Shown here: piece by piece, positions 25,697-34,016 of the stretch
Numbering within the stretch: the first letter of the stretch is position 1
Layout: the number at the start of each line of letters is the position of its first letter
Position numbers and translations under genes: made by a program
Source of the DNA: Tepidibacillus fermentans
GTDB lineage: Bacteria; Bacillota; Bacilli; Tepidibacillales; Tepidibacillaceae
DNA: 64,000 bases
Assembly (NCBI RefSeq): GCF_004342885.1
Contig: NZ_SMAB01000005.1
Location: 91,766-155,765 of the forward strand
Direction of reading: 5' to 3'
Notes under the pieces: generated by a model
The model's database searches: none
What the model saw: only the letters and a program-made list of their open reading frames with translations
What the model was told of the DNA's origin: nothing

Positions 25697-26359
25697 TTAA
25701 TATGCCCCTTTACCTAAAATCACATAGGGAATTGTTTTCAATAAGATTATCAAGTCTAATTTAAGTGATTGATTCTTAACATAGTTAATATCGTGAGTAA
25801 GAAGCTGATCAAAGGTTACATCAGTTCTTCCACTAATTTGGGCTAGACCCGTAATACCCGGTTTCACATTCAGTCTAACAAGTTGTTCCTTTGTACAATG
25901 TTCTATCTCACTTTGAATTAATGGTCGAGGACCAACTAGACTCATATCACCTTTTAAAACATTGATTAGCTGAGGAAGCTCATCTAAACTCAGTTTTCTA
26001 ATGATAGATCCTATCTTTGTTACTCTTGGATCGTTTTTCATTTTCACATATACTTCTTTTCTTTCTTGAAATTCCTTGAGTGTTGGCAAGATTTCCTCTG
26101 CATTAACTAACATACTTCGAAATTTAATAATTTTAAATGTATTTCCAAATTGTCCTACACGTTCTTGCAGAAAAAAAACGGGCCCTTTTGATTCTAATCG
26201 GATTAAGACTGCCACAATTAAAAATATTGGTAAAAATAATAAAATGAGTAAAAGAGATACGATAATATCAAAAGTACGTTTAACATAAATGTAAAAGGAG
26301 TAATTTGTATTTATTTGTGAAACGGTAGTAGCTCGAGTTTCATAGCTAACCTTACTCAA
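25697..26359 (-). CDS. Initiating phosphoglycosyl transferase, module 2
   Basis: A 220-residue monotopic phosphoglycosyl transferase with a hydrophobic helix near 32-54. Conserved motifs are KGPVFFLQERVGQFGN, IIKFRSMLVNAEEI, LSLDELPQLINVLKGDMSLV with the catalytic Asp-Glu, and GPRPL. The C-terminal GITGLAQISGRTDVTFDQLL resembles galactose- or GlcNAc-type initiating enzymes (WbaP/EpsL small form) rather than the bacillosamine-type copy at 8286-8915. It therefore probably starts a different repeat unit. It follows the DUF354 gene by 20 bases. Confidence 0.92.
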   Translation of the reverse strand: MSKVSYETRATTVSQINTNYSFYIYVKRTFDIIVSLLLILLFLPIFLIVAVLIRLESKGPVFFLQERVGQFGNTFKIIKFRSMLVNAEEILPTLKEFQERKEVYVKMKNDPRVTKIGSIIRKLSLDELPQLINVLKGDMSLVGPRPLIQSEIEHCTKEQLVRLNVKPGITGLAQISGRTDVTFDQLLTHDINYVKNQSLKLDLIILLKTIPYVILGKGAY

Positions 26360-26379
26360 AATATTCCCCTCTTTTTATA

Positions 26380-27408
26380 TTATATTAATTCATATTGTTT
26401 TAATATCTGAATATAGTCTAATTGATTTTTTTTATCTTTTTTAAAATCTTTTTTTCTTTTTACAAATTTAATTTTACCAAAATCTTCTTCTGATTTTAAT
26501 TCTATCATTTTACCACTATTTATAAGGTATTGGTCAACGGCCCCCATTATTCCACCTTTATAAATTGTAAATACTGGAATTTGCAGAGCAGCAGCTTCAC
26601 GATTCATAGTTCCTCCAGCACTAATTACAATATCAGAACAGTTGATCAAATTATATCCATCAAGAACCTCATTTGGAATAATTACATTCGGTAATTTTAG
26701 AGAATTAAAAAATTCTATTTGATCTTTAGTTCTTGGAACAACAATTATATAACAATTTTCATTAGAGGAAAGATATTTTAATAATTTAATGGAAATATCG
26801 TAGTTGTTTTGTTGATAATGTGCCTGAGTTGCAGGTGGTCTATACGTTATAACTACCTTAGAAGGATCTAATCCTAATTTTTTCACTAAATATCCTTCTT
26901 GATAATTATATTCATGGATATAAAAATCTTCTTTTAACCCATTGAAATCGATAATTTTTTCCTTTTTTGCTCCATATTTTTTAATTCGTTCAAAAGGTAT
27001 AACAGATGGCTTTAAAATTTTTGTTGCTAATCTAAAATTTATATTATGTGCAAAAACATACTCATAATCAAAAGATGTTACATGTGGAATTCCTCTTAAA
27101 AATGCAACAAAGGCTAAATCATTTGATCCCATACTTAATGCTAAATCAAATGACTTACCTTTTGAAAATCTATATAGTTGTAACGTTCTTTTAAATAAGC
27201 CCAGTACCTTTTTAAATTTGTTTTTTCCCATATGATTTCCTAGATGAATATAATCTATTTGGTATTCATCTAATAACGGGAGAGTTTGTGCATAATCTCG
27301 AGCTGTTACGGTTACATTATGACCTTGATCGATTAGGGCTTTAATGATACCTTTAAAAAATAGAACATGTGGTGAATTTGTAAGATCTATCCATATATTT
27401 TTGCTCAT
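26380..27408 (-). CDS. DUF354 family protein, probable GT-B glycosyltransferase or epimerase-like enzyme
   Basis: The 342-residue protein starts MSKNIWIDLTNSPHVLFFKG, the signature of DUF354, a family with a GT-B-like fold related to UDP-GlcNAc 2-epimerases and glycosyltransferases. VITYRPPATQAHYQQNN and IVISAGGTMNREAAALQIPV fit a nucleotide-sugar site. Members commonly sit in polysaccharide loci next to sugar-modifying genes as here, but their reaction is not established. The spacing of 12 bases to the preceding aminotransferase indicates an operon. It is AT-rich like the other module 2 genes. Confidence 0.8.
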   Translation of the reverse strand: MSKNIWIDLTNSPHVLFFKGIIKALIDQGHNVTVTARDYAQTLPLLDEYQIDYIHLGNHMGKNKFKKVLGLFKRTLQLYRFSKGKSFDLALSMGSNDLAFVAFLRGIPHVTSFDYEYVFAHNINFRLATKILKPSVIPFERIKKYGAKKEKIIDFNGLKEDFYIHEYNYQEGYLVKKLGLDPSKVVITYRPPATQAHYQQNNYDISIKLLKYLSSNENCYIIVVPRTKDQIEFFNSLKLPNVIIPNEVLDGYNLINCSDIVISAGGTMNREAAALQIPVFTIYKGGIMGAVDQYLINSGKMIELKSEEDFGKIKFVKRKKDFKKDKKNQLDYIQILKQYELI

Positions 27409-27420
27409 TACTAGCCTCCA

Positions 27421-28506
27421 TTAAATACTATTTAAAACAGAAATAATTGTACCAATATCTTCATCTTTCAATGCTGGATGAACAGGTAAAGAAAGTACTT
27501 GCTCAGCCATCTTCTCAGATATTGGTAAGCTTAGACCAGCGTAACCCCTATCCGTATATACTTTTTGTTTATGTAGCGGTTTTGGATAATGAATACCATA
27601 GCCAATTTGGTTATCTTGTAAAGCTTGAATTACTTTATCACGATCGATTAATACTTTAACTGTATACTGATGGTAAACGTGTTTATAATGTTCAGGAGTA
27701 TACGGTGTAACTAGCCAATCAATATCTTTTAACCCTTCATTTAATGCCATTGCATTTTTAATTCTAGCATTATTAAACTCATCAAGTCTCTCGAGTTGAC
27801 CTAACCCAATAGCAGCACTAATATTTGTCATTCTGTAATTATAACCCAATATTGTATGGTTGTATCTTTCAGGAGAGCCATGGTTAATTAAAAGTTTAGT
27901 ATTTTTATAGATTTCTTCATTGTTTGTTACAACCATTCCTCCCTCACTTGTTGTCATATTCTTTGTTGGATAAAAACTAAAAGTTGCTACATCTCCAATA
28001 GTCCCTACTTTTTTACCATTTATTTCAGCACCATGAGCTTGTGCACAATCTTCAATTACTTTTAGGTCATATCGATTGGCGATTTCCATAATTGCATCCA
28101 TATCAACGGGTAGACCATATAAATGAACAACTAAGATTGCACGTATTTTAGGATTTTCTTTAACAGCATTCTCTACCTTATTCGGGTCAATATTAAATGT
28201 TTTTTCATCAATGTCTACAAAGACTGGGTTTAGTCCACTATATAAAATAGAATTGCTACTTGCTATAAATGTAAAGGGAGTAGTAACAATTTCCGAGTCC
28301 TTTGGAAGATTTAAAGCTTCAATTGCAGCGTGTAACGCCGTTGTACCAGATGAAGTTGCAACAGCATACTTAACTTTCAAATAGTCGGCAAATTTTTCTT
28401 CAAATTGTTCTACGTATTTTCCTGATGCTATTACTCCACTATCTAGTACTTCCATTACTAGTTTTTTTTCTAGATCAGATATTAGGGGTTTAGCTATAGG
28501 TATCAT
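27421..28506 (-). CDS. DegT-family aminotransferase, module 2 (WbpE-like)
   Basis: A 361-residue PLP-dependent sugar aminotransferase. The start MIPIAKPLISDLEKKLVMEV is typical for enzymes that aminate 3-keto sugars. The PLP lysine is in ATFSFYPTKNMTTSEGGMV near residue 180, and VIEDCAQAHGAEINGKKVG provides cofactor contacts. It is adjacent to a WbpD-type acetyltransferase and near a 3-dehydrogenase, which suggests it makes a 3-amino sugar nucleotide that the acetyltransferase then caps. Whether the substrate is a uronic acid is open, because module 2 has no 6-dehydrogenase. Confidence 0.9.
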   Translation of the reverse strand: MIPIAKPLISDLEKKLVMEVLDSGVIASGKYVEQFEEKFADYLKVKYAVATSSGTTALHAAIEALNLPKDSEIVTTPFTFIASSNSILYSGLNPVFVDIDEKTFNIDPNKVENAVKENPKIRAILVVHLYGLPVDMDAIMEIANRYDLKVIEDCAQAHGAEINGKKVGTIGDVATFSFYPTKNMTTSEGGMVVTNNEEIYKNTKLLINHGSPERYNHTILGYNYRMTNISAAIGLGQLERLDEFNNARIKNAMALNEGLKDIDWLVTPYTPEHYKHVYHQYTVKVLIDRDKVIQALQDNQIGYGIHYPKPLHKQKVYTDRGYAGLSLPISEKMAEQVLSLPVHPALKDEDIGTIISVLNSI

Positions 28507-28533
28507 TATAAATCCTCCAATATTTTTAATATT

Positions 28534-29088
28534 TTATTTTATTACTTTTGTAGTGTTGCATGTATTACATTTGTATACATCTTCTTCAATTTGTTCCATT
28601 TTCCTTCCACATTCGCAAACATAACCTATAATTCTTGCTGGGTTACCTACAACTAAGGCATAGTCTGGCACATCTTTTGTAACGACGGCCCCTGCGGCTA
28701 CCATTGCATATCTACCTACTTCGTTACCACAAACAATAGTTGCATTTGCCCCGATCGATGCACCTTTTTTTATTCTTGTAGGGGTTACTATCCATTCATC
28801 ATTATAAGCTCTTGGATAAAGATCATTTGTAAACACCATATGTGGTCCAAGAAATACATCATCTTCAATTTCGACTCCATGATAAATAGAGATTCCATTT
28901 TGTATCTTACATCTATTGCCGATTTTAACACCTTTATCAATGTAGACATCTTTTGAGATTATGCAATTCTCCCCAATTTCCACATCTTCTCTTATTTGTG
29001 CCTGATTCCAAATTTTTGTTCCTTCACTTATTTTTGCTCGATCTGATACTTCTGCTGATGGATGAATAAAAATTTTTTTTGTGTCCAT
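28534..29088 (-). CDS. Left-handed beta-helix N-acetyltransferase (WbpD/WlbB type)
   Basis: The 184-residue protein starts KKIFIHPSAEVSDRAKISEG and contains IWNQAQIREDVEIGENCIIS and VFLGPHMVFTNDLYPRAYND, a close match to the pattern of WbpD/WlbB/FdtC enzymes that acetylate C3 amino groups of sugar nucleotides. Length is right for the family. The C-terminus carries CECGRKMEQIEEDVYKCNTC, a four-cysteine zinc-ribbon-like tail seen in many but not all members. It is a much better WbpD match than the 237-residue acetyltransferase in module 1. Confidence 0.92.
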   Translation of the reverse strand: MDTKKIFIHPSAEVSDRAKISEGTKIWNQAQIREDVEIGENCIISKDVYIDKGVKIGNRCKIQNGISIYHGVEIEDDVFLGPHMVFTNDLYPRAYNDEWIVTPTRIKKGASIGANATIVCGNEVGRYAMVAAGAVVTKDVPDYALVVGNPARIIGYVCECGRKMEQIEEDVYKCNTCNTTKVIK

Positions 29089-29122
29089 TTCGGTCTTCTC
29101 CTTGTATATTAAATAAAGTTAT

Positions 29123-30127
29123 TTAGCAGAGATAATCATTGTATAATTTTTCGAAAACTTTTTTATAATCATGGTTCTTTTCTACCCAAATTCTCGATTG
29201 AACACCAATTTCTTTTCGTATATCAGGGTTATCTGCTAGGTAGGTAATCGCCTCTAATAATTTTTCTGAATTATTTACTTTAATAAAAGGGGATATTTCA
29301 TCATAAAATCCATCATAATCAAACTTACATATTACTGGCCTTCCTACAGCTAAAGCTTCTAATTCAGACATTCCAATAGCACCCAACTTTAGCTGGCCAA
29401 TAACAATATCGTGTTCACTTATTAATTTAGGTATTTCCGAATAAGGAACTTTATCGATGAATTTAATCTTTTCTCTGTTTTGAAGTAAGTTTAAATATTT
29501 TATATGATCTACACCAAAATTAAACATGGTAAATTCGATATCAGATCTAGCAGCTAACTGATTAATCGTTTCAATTGCAATTTCTATTCCTTTTGTAGGA
29601 TCTAACTTACTTATTACTAAAACTTTCGTCTTACTATGTAATTGTTTTTCATTTGAACGATTCGTATCTAAAAAAAACATATTCATATTAATAGGATTTG
29701 GTATAAATTTAGCATCTTTCCGAATTCTTAAAACTTCTTCTCCTAAGTCCGGTGTGCTAAAATAGACTTTTTTAGCCTTTTTTAAGGATAGTAAAGTGAT
29801 CCATTTGAATATTGGGTGCTTTAAATTTCCTCTTATATCTGTACCATGACAATGTAAATAATAAGGTATTCTAGTTAATATACCCAATATTCCAAAATAC
29901 GCATAATGAATATGTAGGACTGAAAAGTGATTTTCTTTAAAATACTTTTTTAACTTTCTAATTTCTTTTAGTCTATTAATAAATAATGCAATCTTTCTTA
30001 ATATAGAAGTTTTTTTATAATTACCTAATGGAATTCTGTATATCTCAGAATAAATTCCATGGCTTTTGGAAGCCTCTACTAACGTACTAGATACATTTGC
30101 AATATCGTTGAAATGTAGAATTTTCAA
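29123..30127 (-). CDS. Glycosyltransferase family 4, module 2
   Basis: A GT-B enzyme of about 334 residues starting KILHFNDIANVSSTLVEASK. HIHYAYFGILGILTRIPYY and CHGTDIRGNLKHPIFKW form the acceptor side. KTKVLVISKLDPTKGIEIAI and IGMSELEALAVGRPVICKFD form the donor side. No ATG is available; TTG 30127 gives the usual KILHF start, with a weak AAAGTTGGTG in front, while TTG or GTG codons at 30139-30133 are alternatives. The 5' end is therefore uncertain by up to four residues. It is 17 bases downstream of the 3-dehydrogenase. Confidence 0.85.
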   Translation of the reverse strand: MKILHFNDIANVSSTLVEASKSHGIYSEIYRIPLGNYKKTSILRKIALFINRLKEIRKLKKYFKENHFSVLHIHYAYFGILGILTRIPYYLHCHGTDIRGNLKHPIFKWITLLSLKKAKKVYFSTPDLGEEVLRIRKDAKFIPNPINMNMFFLDTNRSNEKQLHSKTKVLVISKLDPTKGIEIAIETINQLAARSDIEFTMFNFGVDHIKYLNLLQNREKIKFIDKVPYSEIPKLISEHDIVIGQLKLGAIGMSELEALAVGRPVICKFDYDGFYDEISPFIKVNNSEKLLEAITYLADNPDIRKEIGVQSRIWVEKNHDYKKVFEKLYNDYLC

Positions 30128-30144
30128 TGCCAACACCAACTTTA

Positions 30145-31137
30145 TTATCTTGTTAATAATAAAGAAGTATTTAGTCTATCATATACTTGCTTTCTAATTC
30201 TTTCGGACATTTCAACCGCTTTAAGACCGTCATAAGCAGTAACAACTGGTACACTATTATTTTTAATACTATCAATAAATGCTTGTAGTTCCACAAGGAG
30301 GGGTTCTTCATTAGGAACATAAACCTTTTCAACGATATTTTCTTGCCTATAAGTCATTGTTTTATCCTTACCCTCAATCATATTAGTTTTTCGAGAAAGT
30401 AAAACTTTCTTTTCCATATAATCCAATTGAATATATGCAGTTTCTGTGGTTATTCCAATTCTACGAATCTTCTCTTGTGTAACTCTACTTGCTGTAAGAT
30501 TAATAATCATATCGTTTTCTAATTGTAAAGAGGCTACTGCGTAATCAATTTTATCTTTTGAGAAAATGATATTACCAAATGATTGTACATCTTTTATCTT
30601 TGATGGAAATAGACTTAAAACAATATCTATATCATGTATCATTAAATCCTGAATAACATCAGCATCACTAATTCTTCCATCATAAGGACTCATTCGTTGA
30701 ATATCTACACCAATTACTCTATGATCTTTTAAAATTTCTGCTAACGTTCTAACAGCCGGATTGAATCTTTCAATATGCCCTACTTGTACAATTAAACCTT
30801 CTTTATTTGCTAAATCTATAATTTCTTTTGCCTCTTCTGGTAGAACAGTTATCGGTTTTTCAATTAAGACATGTGTATTTAAATTTAATGCCTTCATCGC
30901 TATATCATAGTGTAGTGATGTGGGAACAGCTATAGATACAGCATCACAGGCAGCAAGTAGTTCTTCCATATTTTCGTATGGTACTGTATTGAAATCTTTT
31001 GCTATTTTTCTTGAATGTTGAAAGTTAGCATCATAAATTCCTATTAATTCCACATCATGTTTAAGTCTATCATAGACCCTAACATGATTTTTTCCCATTG
31101 AACCAGCACCGATGACTCCAATTTTTAATTTGGTCAT
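30145..31137 (-). CDS. Gfo/Idh/MocA oxidoreductase, module 2 (WbpB/GnnA-like)
   Basis: A 330-residue NAD(P)-dependent dehydrogenase beginning with KIGVIGAGSMGKNHVRVYD. It has the EKP motif in VLIEKPITVLPEEAKEIIDL near residue 95, and the sugar-binding stretch VIQDLMIHDIDIVLSLFPS near residue 165. This subgroup is found with WbpD- and WbpE-like genes and oxidises C3 of UDP-GlcNAc or its uronic acid. It is the first gene of the module 2 sugar operon; a candidate -10 lies 150 bases upstream. Confidence 0.9.
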   Translation of the reverse strand: MTKLKIGVIGAGSMGKNHVRVYDRLKHDVELIGIYDANFQHSRKIAKDFNTVPYENMEELLAACDAVSIAVPTSLHYDIAMKALNLNTHVLIEKPITVLPEEAKEIIDLANKEGLIVQVGHIERFNPAVRTLAEILKDHRVIGVDIQRMSPYDGRISDADVIQDLMIHDIDIVLSLFPSKIKDVQSFGNIIFSKDKIDYAVASLQLENDMIINLTASRVTQEKIRRIGITTETAYIQLDYMEKKVLLSRKTNMIEGKDKTMTYRQENIVEKVYVPNEEPLLVELQAFIDSIKNNSVPVVTAYDGLKAVEMSERIRKQVYDRLNTSLLLTR

Positions 31138-31289
31138 TTTAATCCTCCCTCTATAAATATTCCATTTTATTTATAATGGAATTTCAAACCAAAAAATAAG
31201 CTCTATAATAATTGAGCAGCCTACTCCTTTTATCTTGTAGTTCAAGGTAATTTTTTAATTAATAATGTAATTTTTTTACACTAGTTTAC

Positions 31290-31318
31290 ATTATAACGAA
31301 TTTTTCCACAAAATTCTA
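31290..31318 (-). promoter_or_regulatory. Candidate promoter of the module 2 operon
   Basis: A perfect TATAAT on the minus strand (31295-31290) with a poor -35 (TAGAAT, 31318-31313) at 17 bases. It lies in the 234-base gap before the 3-dehydrogenase, which holds nothing else recognisable. Confidence 0.3.
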
Positions 31319-31371
31319 CATATTTCAATTTACAAAATTATGAATAATAATATTAAAGAATGAAATAAAGT

Positions 31372-32919
31372 TTAAAACGTACCTGCTTTTGGTTTTTTAT
31401 TATTGAAAATTTTACTAAAAGTTAAAAGAACCAGTCTTTGCTTTAAAAGTAAAGAAACGAGGAGATAGATTAAAACACCAAATAAAACCGATAATAATAA
31501 CCAGCCAAAACGAATTATTAGTGAGTATTTTGTAATATCATAAAAATAGTAAAGTTTATATACAAAAATCGCCATAATCATAGACGCAACCATAGCTTTG
31601 ATAAAACTTATAGTAAAATATTTATTATTTAGCTTTCCTATTTTTTTTGCTAATCCTCCGTATAAAAGTAAACTTGCAACTAACAAACTAATTGAAGATC
31701 CTAGAGCTAGACCTGCGTGTTGCATATATTTTATTAATATTAAATTTAAGATAATATTTATTACGAGAGCAATAATTCCATTTATCATTGGAGTTTTTGT
31801 GTCTTGTAATGAATAAAAAACTCTACTTAATAGTTCTCTAATCCCTAAACCAATTAATCCAATACTATAATAGACAAATGCTATAGAGGTCATTGATGTA
31901 GCTGTACTATCGAATGCACCCCGTTGAAATAATAATTGTATAATAGGTGTTGCTAATATACCCCCTCCTACCGTTATCGGAAGCAAAATAATAATCATAG
32001 ATTCTAAACCATTCATTGTGGTCATTTTAAAGGCATCAATTTGATTACTAGCAAATAATTTAGAAAGTCTGGGATATAAAACTGATACGATCGCCATCAC
32101 TACAATTGCATATGAAAGTTGATTTAAACGGTTTGCATAATTTAAAGCTGATATACTTCCTTCTACTAGGTGAGATGCAAGCATTCGATCAACAATAACA
32201 TTTATTTGACCAACCATAGCGCCAAGTATAACTGGTCCAACTAATTTAATGATTTGTTGAAAACCTTCTTCTTTCCAGTTTAAAATCACTTTATATCTCC
32301 AGCCTGTTTTTATTAGTGAAGGTACTTGAATAATGACTTGACCAATCACTCCTAAAACTACAATCCAAGCTAATCCAGCAATCCCAAGAGAGTTACCATA
32401 GAGAACTAAATAACCTACAATGATTAAGTTAAACGGAATTCCTAATCCAGCAGTTATATAAAATCGCTCATGACTTTGTAAAATCGAAGCGAAAATTGAA
32501 TTTAGCGTTAAAAAGAGCAACATCGTCATCATTATTCTAGTTAATTTAACTGCAAGGTCAAAGCCACTCCCTGAAAAGCCAGGTGCAAAAATTGAGACAA
32601 GATAATTTGAGAAAAACATTGAGATAATAGTTATAATTATTGCTATTATACTAGTAATATTGATTAAATTATTCGTAAATACTAGCCTTTCTTTTAATCC
32701 ATTTTTCTTTGTATATATGGGAATAAAAGTTGTACCTATTGCAGTAGCTATTGCAGCAAAAATTGTTCCTGGAATCATGTATGCGATAAAAAATGCATCT
32801 GATTCAATTCCCGCACCAAATTTCGCTGCAATGACCATTTCTCTAAAAAAACCTAATACTCTACTAATTGCTGTTATTATCATTATTACTAAGGTAATTT
32901 TTACTGCATTCCTAGGCAT
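31372..32919 (-). CDS. MurJ/MviN-type flippase, probable module 2 Wzx
   Basis: From ATG 32919 the protein is 515 residues with about 14 hydrophobic segments. It shows the MviN/MurJ pattern: SRVLGFFREMVIAAKFGAG near the N-terminus, SDAFFIAYMIPG, and SRVFYSLQDTKTPMINGI in the middle. MurJ flips lipid II; copies placed in polysaccharide loci may serve as repeat-unit flippases. The start at 32919 has AAAGGAG six bases upstream, which rules out the longer frame that adds 26 polar residues from 32997. No other flippase belongs to module 2, so it is likely the Wzx of that module. Confidence 0.85.
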   Translation of the reverse strand: MPRNAVKITLVIMIITAISRVLGFFREMVIAAKFGAGIESDAFFIAYMIPGTIFAAIATAIGTTFIPIYTKKNGLKERLVFTNNLINITSIIAIIITIISMFFSNYLVSIFAPGFSGSGFDLAVKLTRIMMTMLLFLTLNSIFASILQSHERFYITAGLGIPFNLIIVGYLVLYGNSLGIAGLAWIVVLGVIGQVIIQVPSLIKTGWRYKVILNWKEEGFQQIIKLVGPVILGAMVGQINVIVDRMLASHLVEGSISALNYANRLNQLSYAIVVMAIVSVLYPRLSKLFASNQIDAFKMTTMNGLESMIIILLPITVGGGILATPIIQLLFQRGAFDSTATSMTSIAFVYYSIGLIGLGIRELLSRVFYSLQDTKTPMINGIIALVINIILNLILIKYMQHAGLALGSSISLLVASLLLYGGLAKKIGKLNNKYFTISFIKAMVASMIMAIFVYKLYYFYDITKYSLIIRFGWLLLSVLFGVLIYLLVSLLLKQRLVLLTFSKIFNNKKPKAGTF

Positions 32920-33084
32920 ATTCTGCTCCTTTATTTTTCCTAGTATAAGTTTTTTGTTTATATTCCATTTCTGTAATTGATTTTCATTAATTTTCATTCA
33001 ATAGTCCTATATTTTCATTCATCATTTGTTTTAATATTTTTGACCTAACATTTTAATTTTCCATTAAATGTTATACCCTAAATC

Positions 33085-33516
33085 TTACTTCCCTATCGCA
33101 AACATAATCTCGCCCTCGGCCACAACCTTTTCTCCAACTTGAGCGGTTGCTTTTCCTTTTCCCATTGGTCCTTTGATCCGTATGACTTCCACTGTTAATG
33201 TTAATGTGTCCCCTGGCTTTACTTGCTCACGAAAACGGAAGTTATCGATTCCTGTGAAGAAGGCGAGTTTGCCTTTGTTCTCCTCTTTTACCAACATGGC
33301 CACTGCACCCACTTGGGCTAATGCCTCTACAATCAATACTCCTGGCATTACAGGGTATTCAGGAAAATGGCCTTGGAAAAATGGTTCATTTACCGTTACA
33401 TTCTTGATTCCTACCGCTTTCTTTCCTTCTTCTAGTTCAATGATCTTGTCCACTAATAAAAATGGGTAACGATGGGGGATAATTTCTTTAATTTGGTTAA
33501 TATCTAACATTTGCAT
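33085..33516 (-). CDS. fabZ: 3-hydroxyacyl-ACP dehydratase FabZ
   Basis: FabZ removes water from 3-hydroxyacyl-ACP in fatty acid elongation. From ATG 33516 the product is 143 residues with the hotdog-fold motifs [17 protein letters not shown] and the active-site segment [20 protein letters not shown], which contains the catalytic histidine and glutamate. The start is chosen because GGAG lies six bases upstream. In Bacillus the gene also lies beside flhO/flhP; here the repeat region, a pgsA-like gene and a small membrane gene separate them. No clear terminator is visible downstream. Confidence 0.95.
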   Translation of the reverse strand: MQMLDINQIKEIIPHRYPFLLVDKIIELEEGKKAVGIKNVTVNEPFFQGHFPEYPVMPGVLIVEALAQVGAVAMLVKEENKGKLAFFTGIDNFRFREQVKPGDTLTLTVEVIRIKGPMGKGKATAQVGEKVVAEGEIMFAIGK

Positions 33517-33641
33517 TTTCAACTCCTACCAGCTATAAATTTATATAAATTTTCTATCATCATTATTTTCCCATAAATTGCTATTTCTAAAAACTTGACT
33601 TTTCGCATATTTTTGTAGTAAGCGAATTAGAATAAATAGTG

Positions 33642-33713
33642 CCCCCTCTACCGGCCCTGGTTGGTGGAGGGTTCACATAAAGGAGTGCGACACCTTAAAT
33701 GTCGTACTCCCTA
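33642..33713. repeat. Two adjacent strong hairpins in the fabZ-pgsA gap
   Basis: The first hairpin pairs CCCTC/ACC with GGT/GAGGG (33645-33671). The second pairs GGAGTGCGACA with TGTCGTACTCC (33682-33710, one G-U/mismatch). Neither is followed by a T-tract. They begin the structured 33.64-34.00 kb block, which has no gene. Confidence 0.65.
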
Positions 33714-33734
33714 TTCAAGGAAAACCGTAAGGTT

Positions 33735-33870
33735 AGGAGCAGCGTTAGAACATACAGGCCATATCGGGATTGTATATTCCATAAGCAGCGACTTTTGGTA
33801 GCCACTTTCTTACCTAATCATTATTAAAGAAAGTGGCGGACAACGGAGCTGCGTTGGAATATACAATCCC
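33735..33870. repeat. Compound palindromic element 1
   Basis: A perfect 15-bp inverted repeat GGGATTGTATATTCC (33766-33780) and its complement (33856-33870) encloses a second stem, GCCACTTTCTT with AAGAAAGTGGC. A related box AGCGTTAGAACATACAGGCC lies just before it (33740-33759). The arms are followed inward by GCAGCG / CTGCG boxes that recur in element 2 and at 41.2 kb, so this is a repeat family. Confidence 0.75.
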
Positions 33871-33886
33871 ATTTCTTTCGTATCTT

Positions 33887-33997
33887 AGGCTTATATGTTC
33901 TAAAAGCTGCGACATAGCACGACTTGCAACTTTAGTTGCATAGCGTGACTTGTGCCCTATGTGTGCTTTAGCGAGCGAGTTTTCGAACATATAAGCC
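33887..33997. repeat. Compound palindromic element 2
   Basis: GGCTTATATGTTC (33889-33901) is complementary to GAACATATAAGCC (33985-33997). The interior holds nested stems around GCAAC-TTTA-GTTGC and CATAG/CTATG. The layout of outer arm, AGCTGCGAC box and inner stem mirrors element 1. Confidence 0.75.
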
Positions 33998-34016
33998 CTA
34001 CATCATCGTACAGCCG

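Noticed and set aside
33642..33997. CRISPR array
   Set aside because: Repeats are inverted, nested and of different sequence, with no regular repeat-spacer spacing and no cas genes in the window.
33889..33997. LexA boxes in the GAACATATAAGCC arms
   Set aside because: Only a GAACATA half-site is present and the second half (GTTC) is missing within the 14-base box; the match results from the element's own arms.
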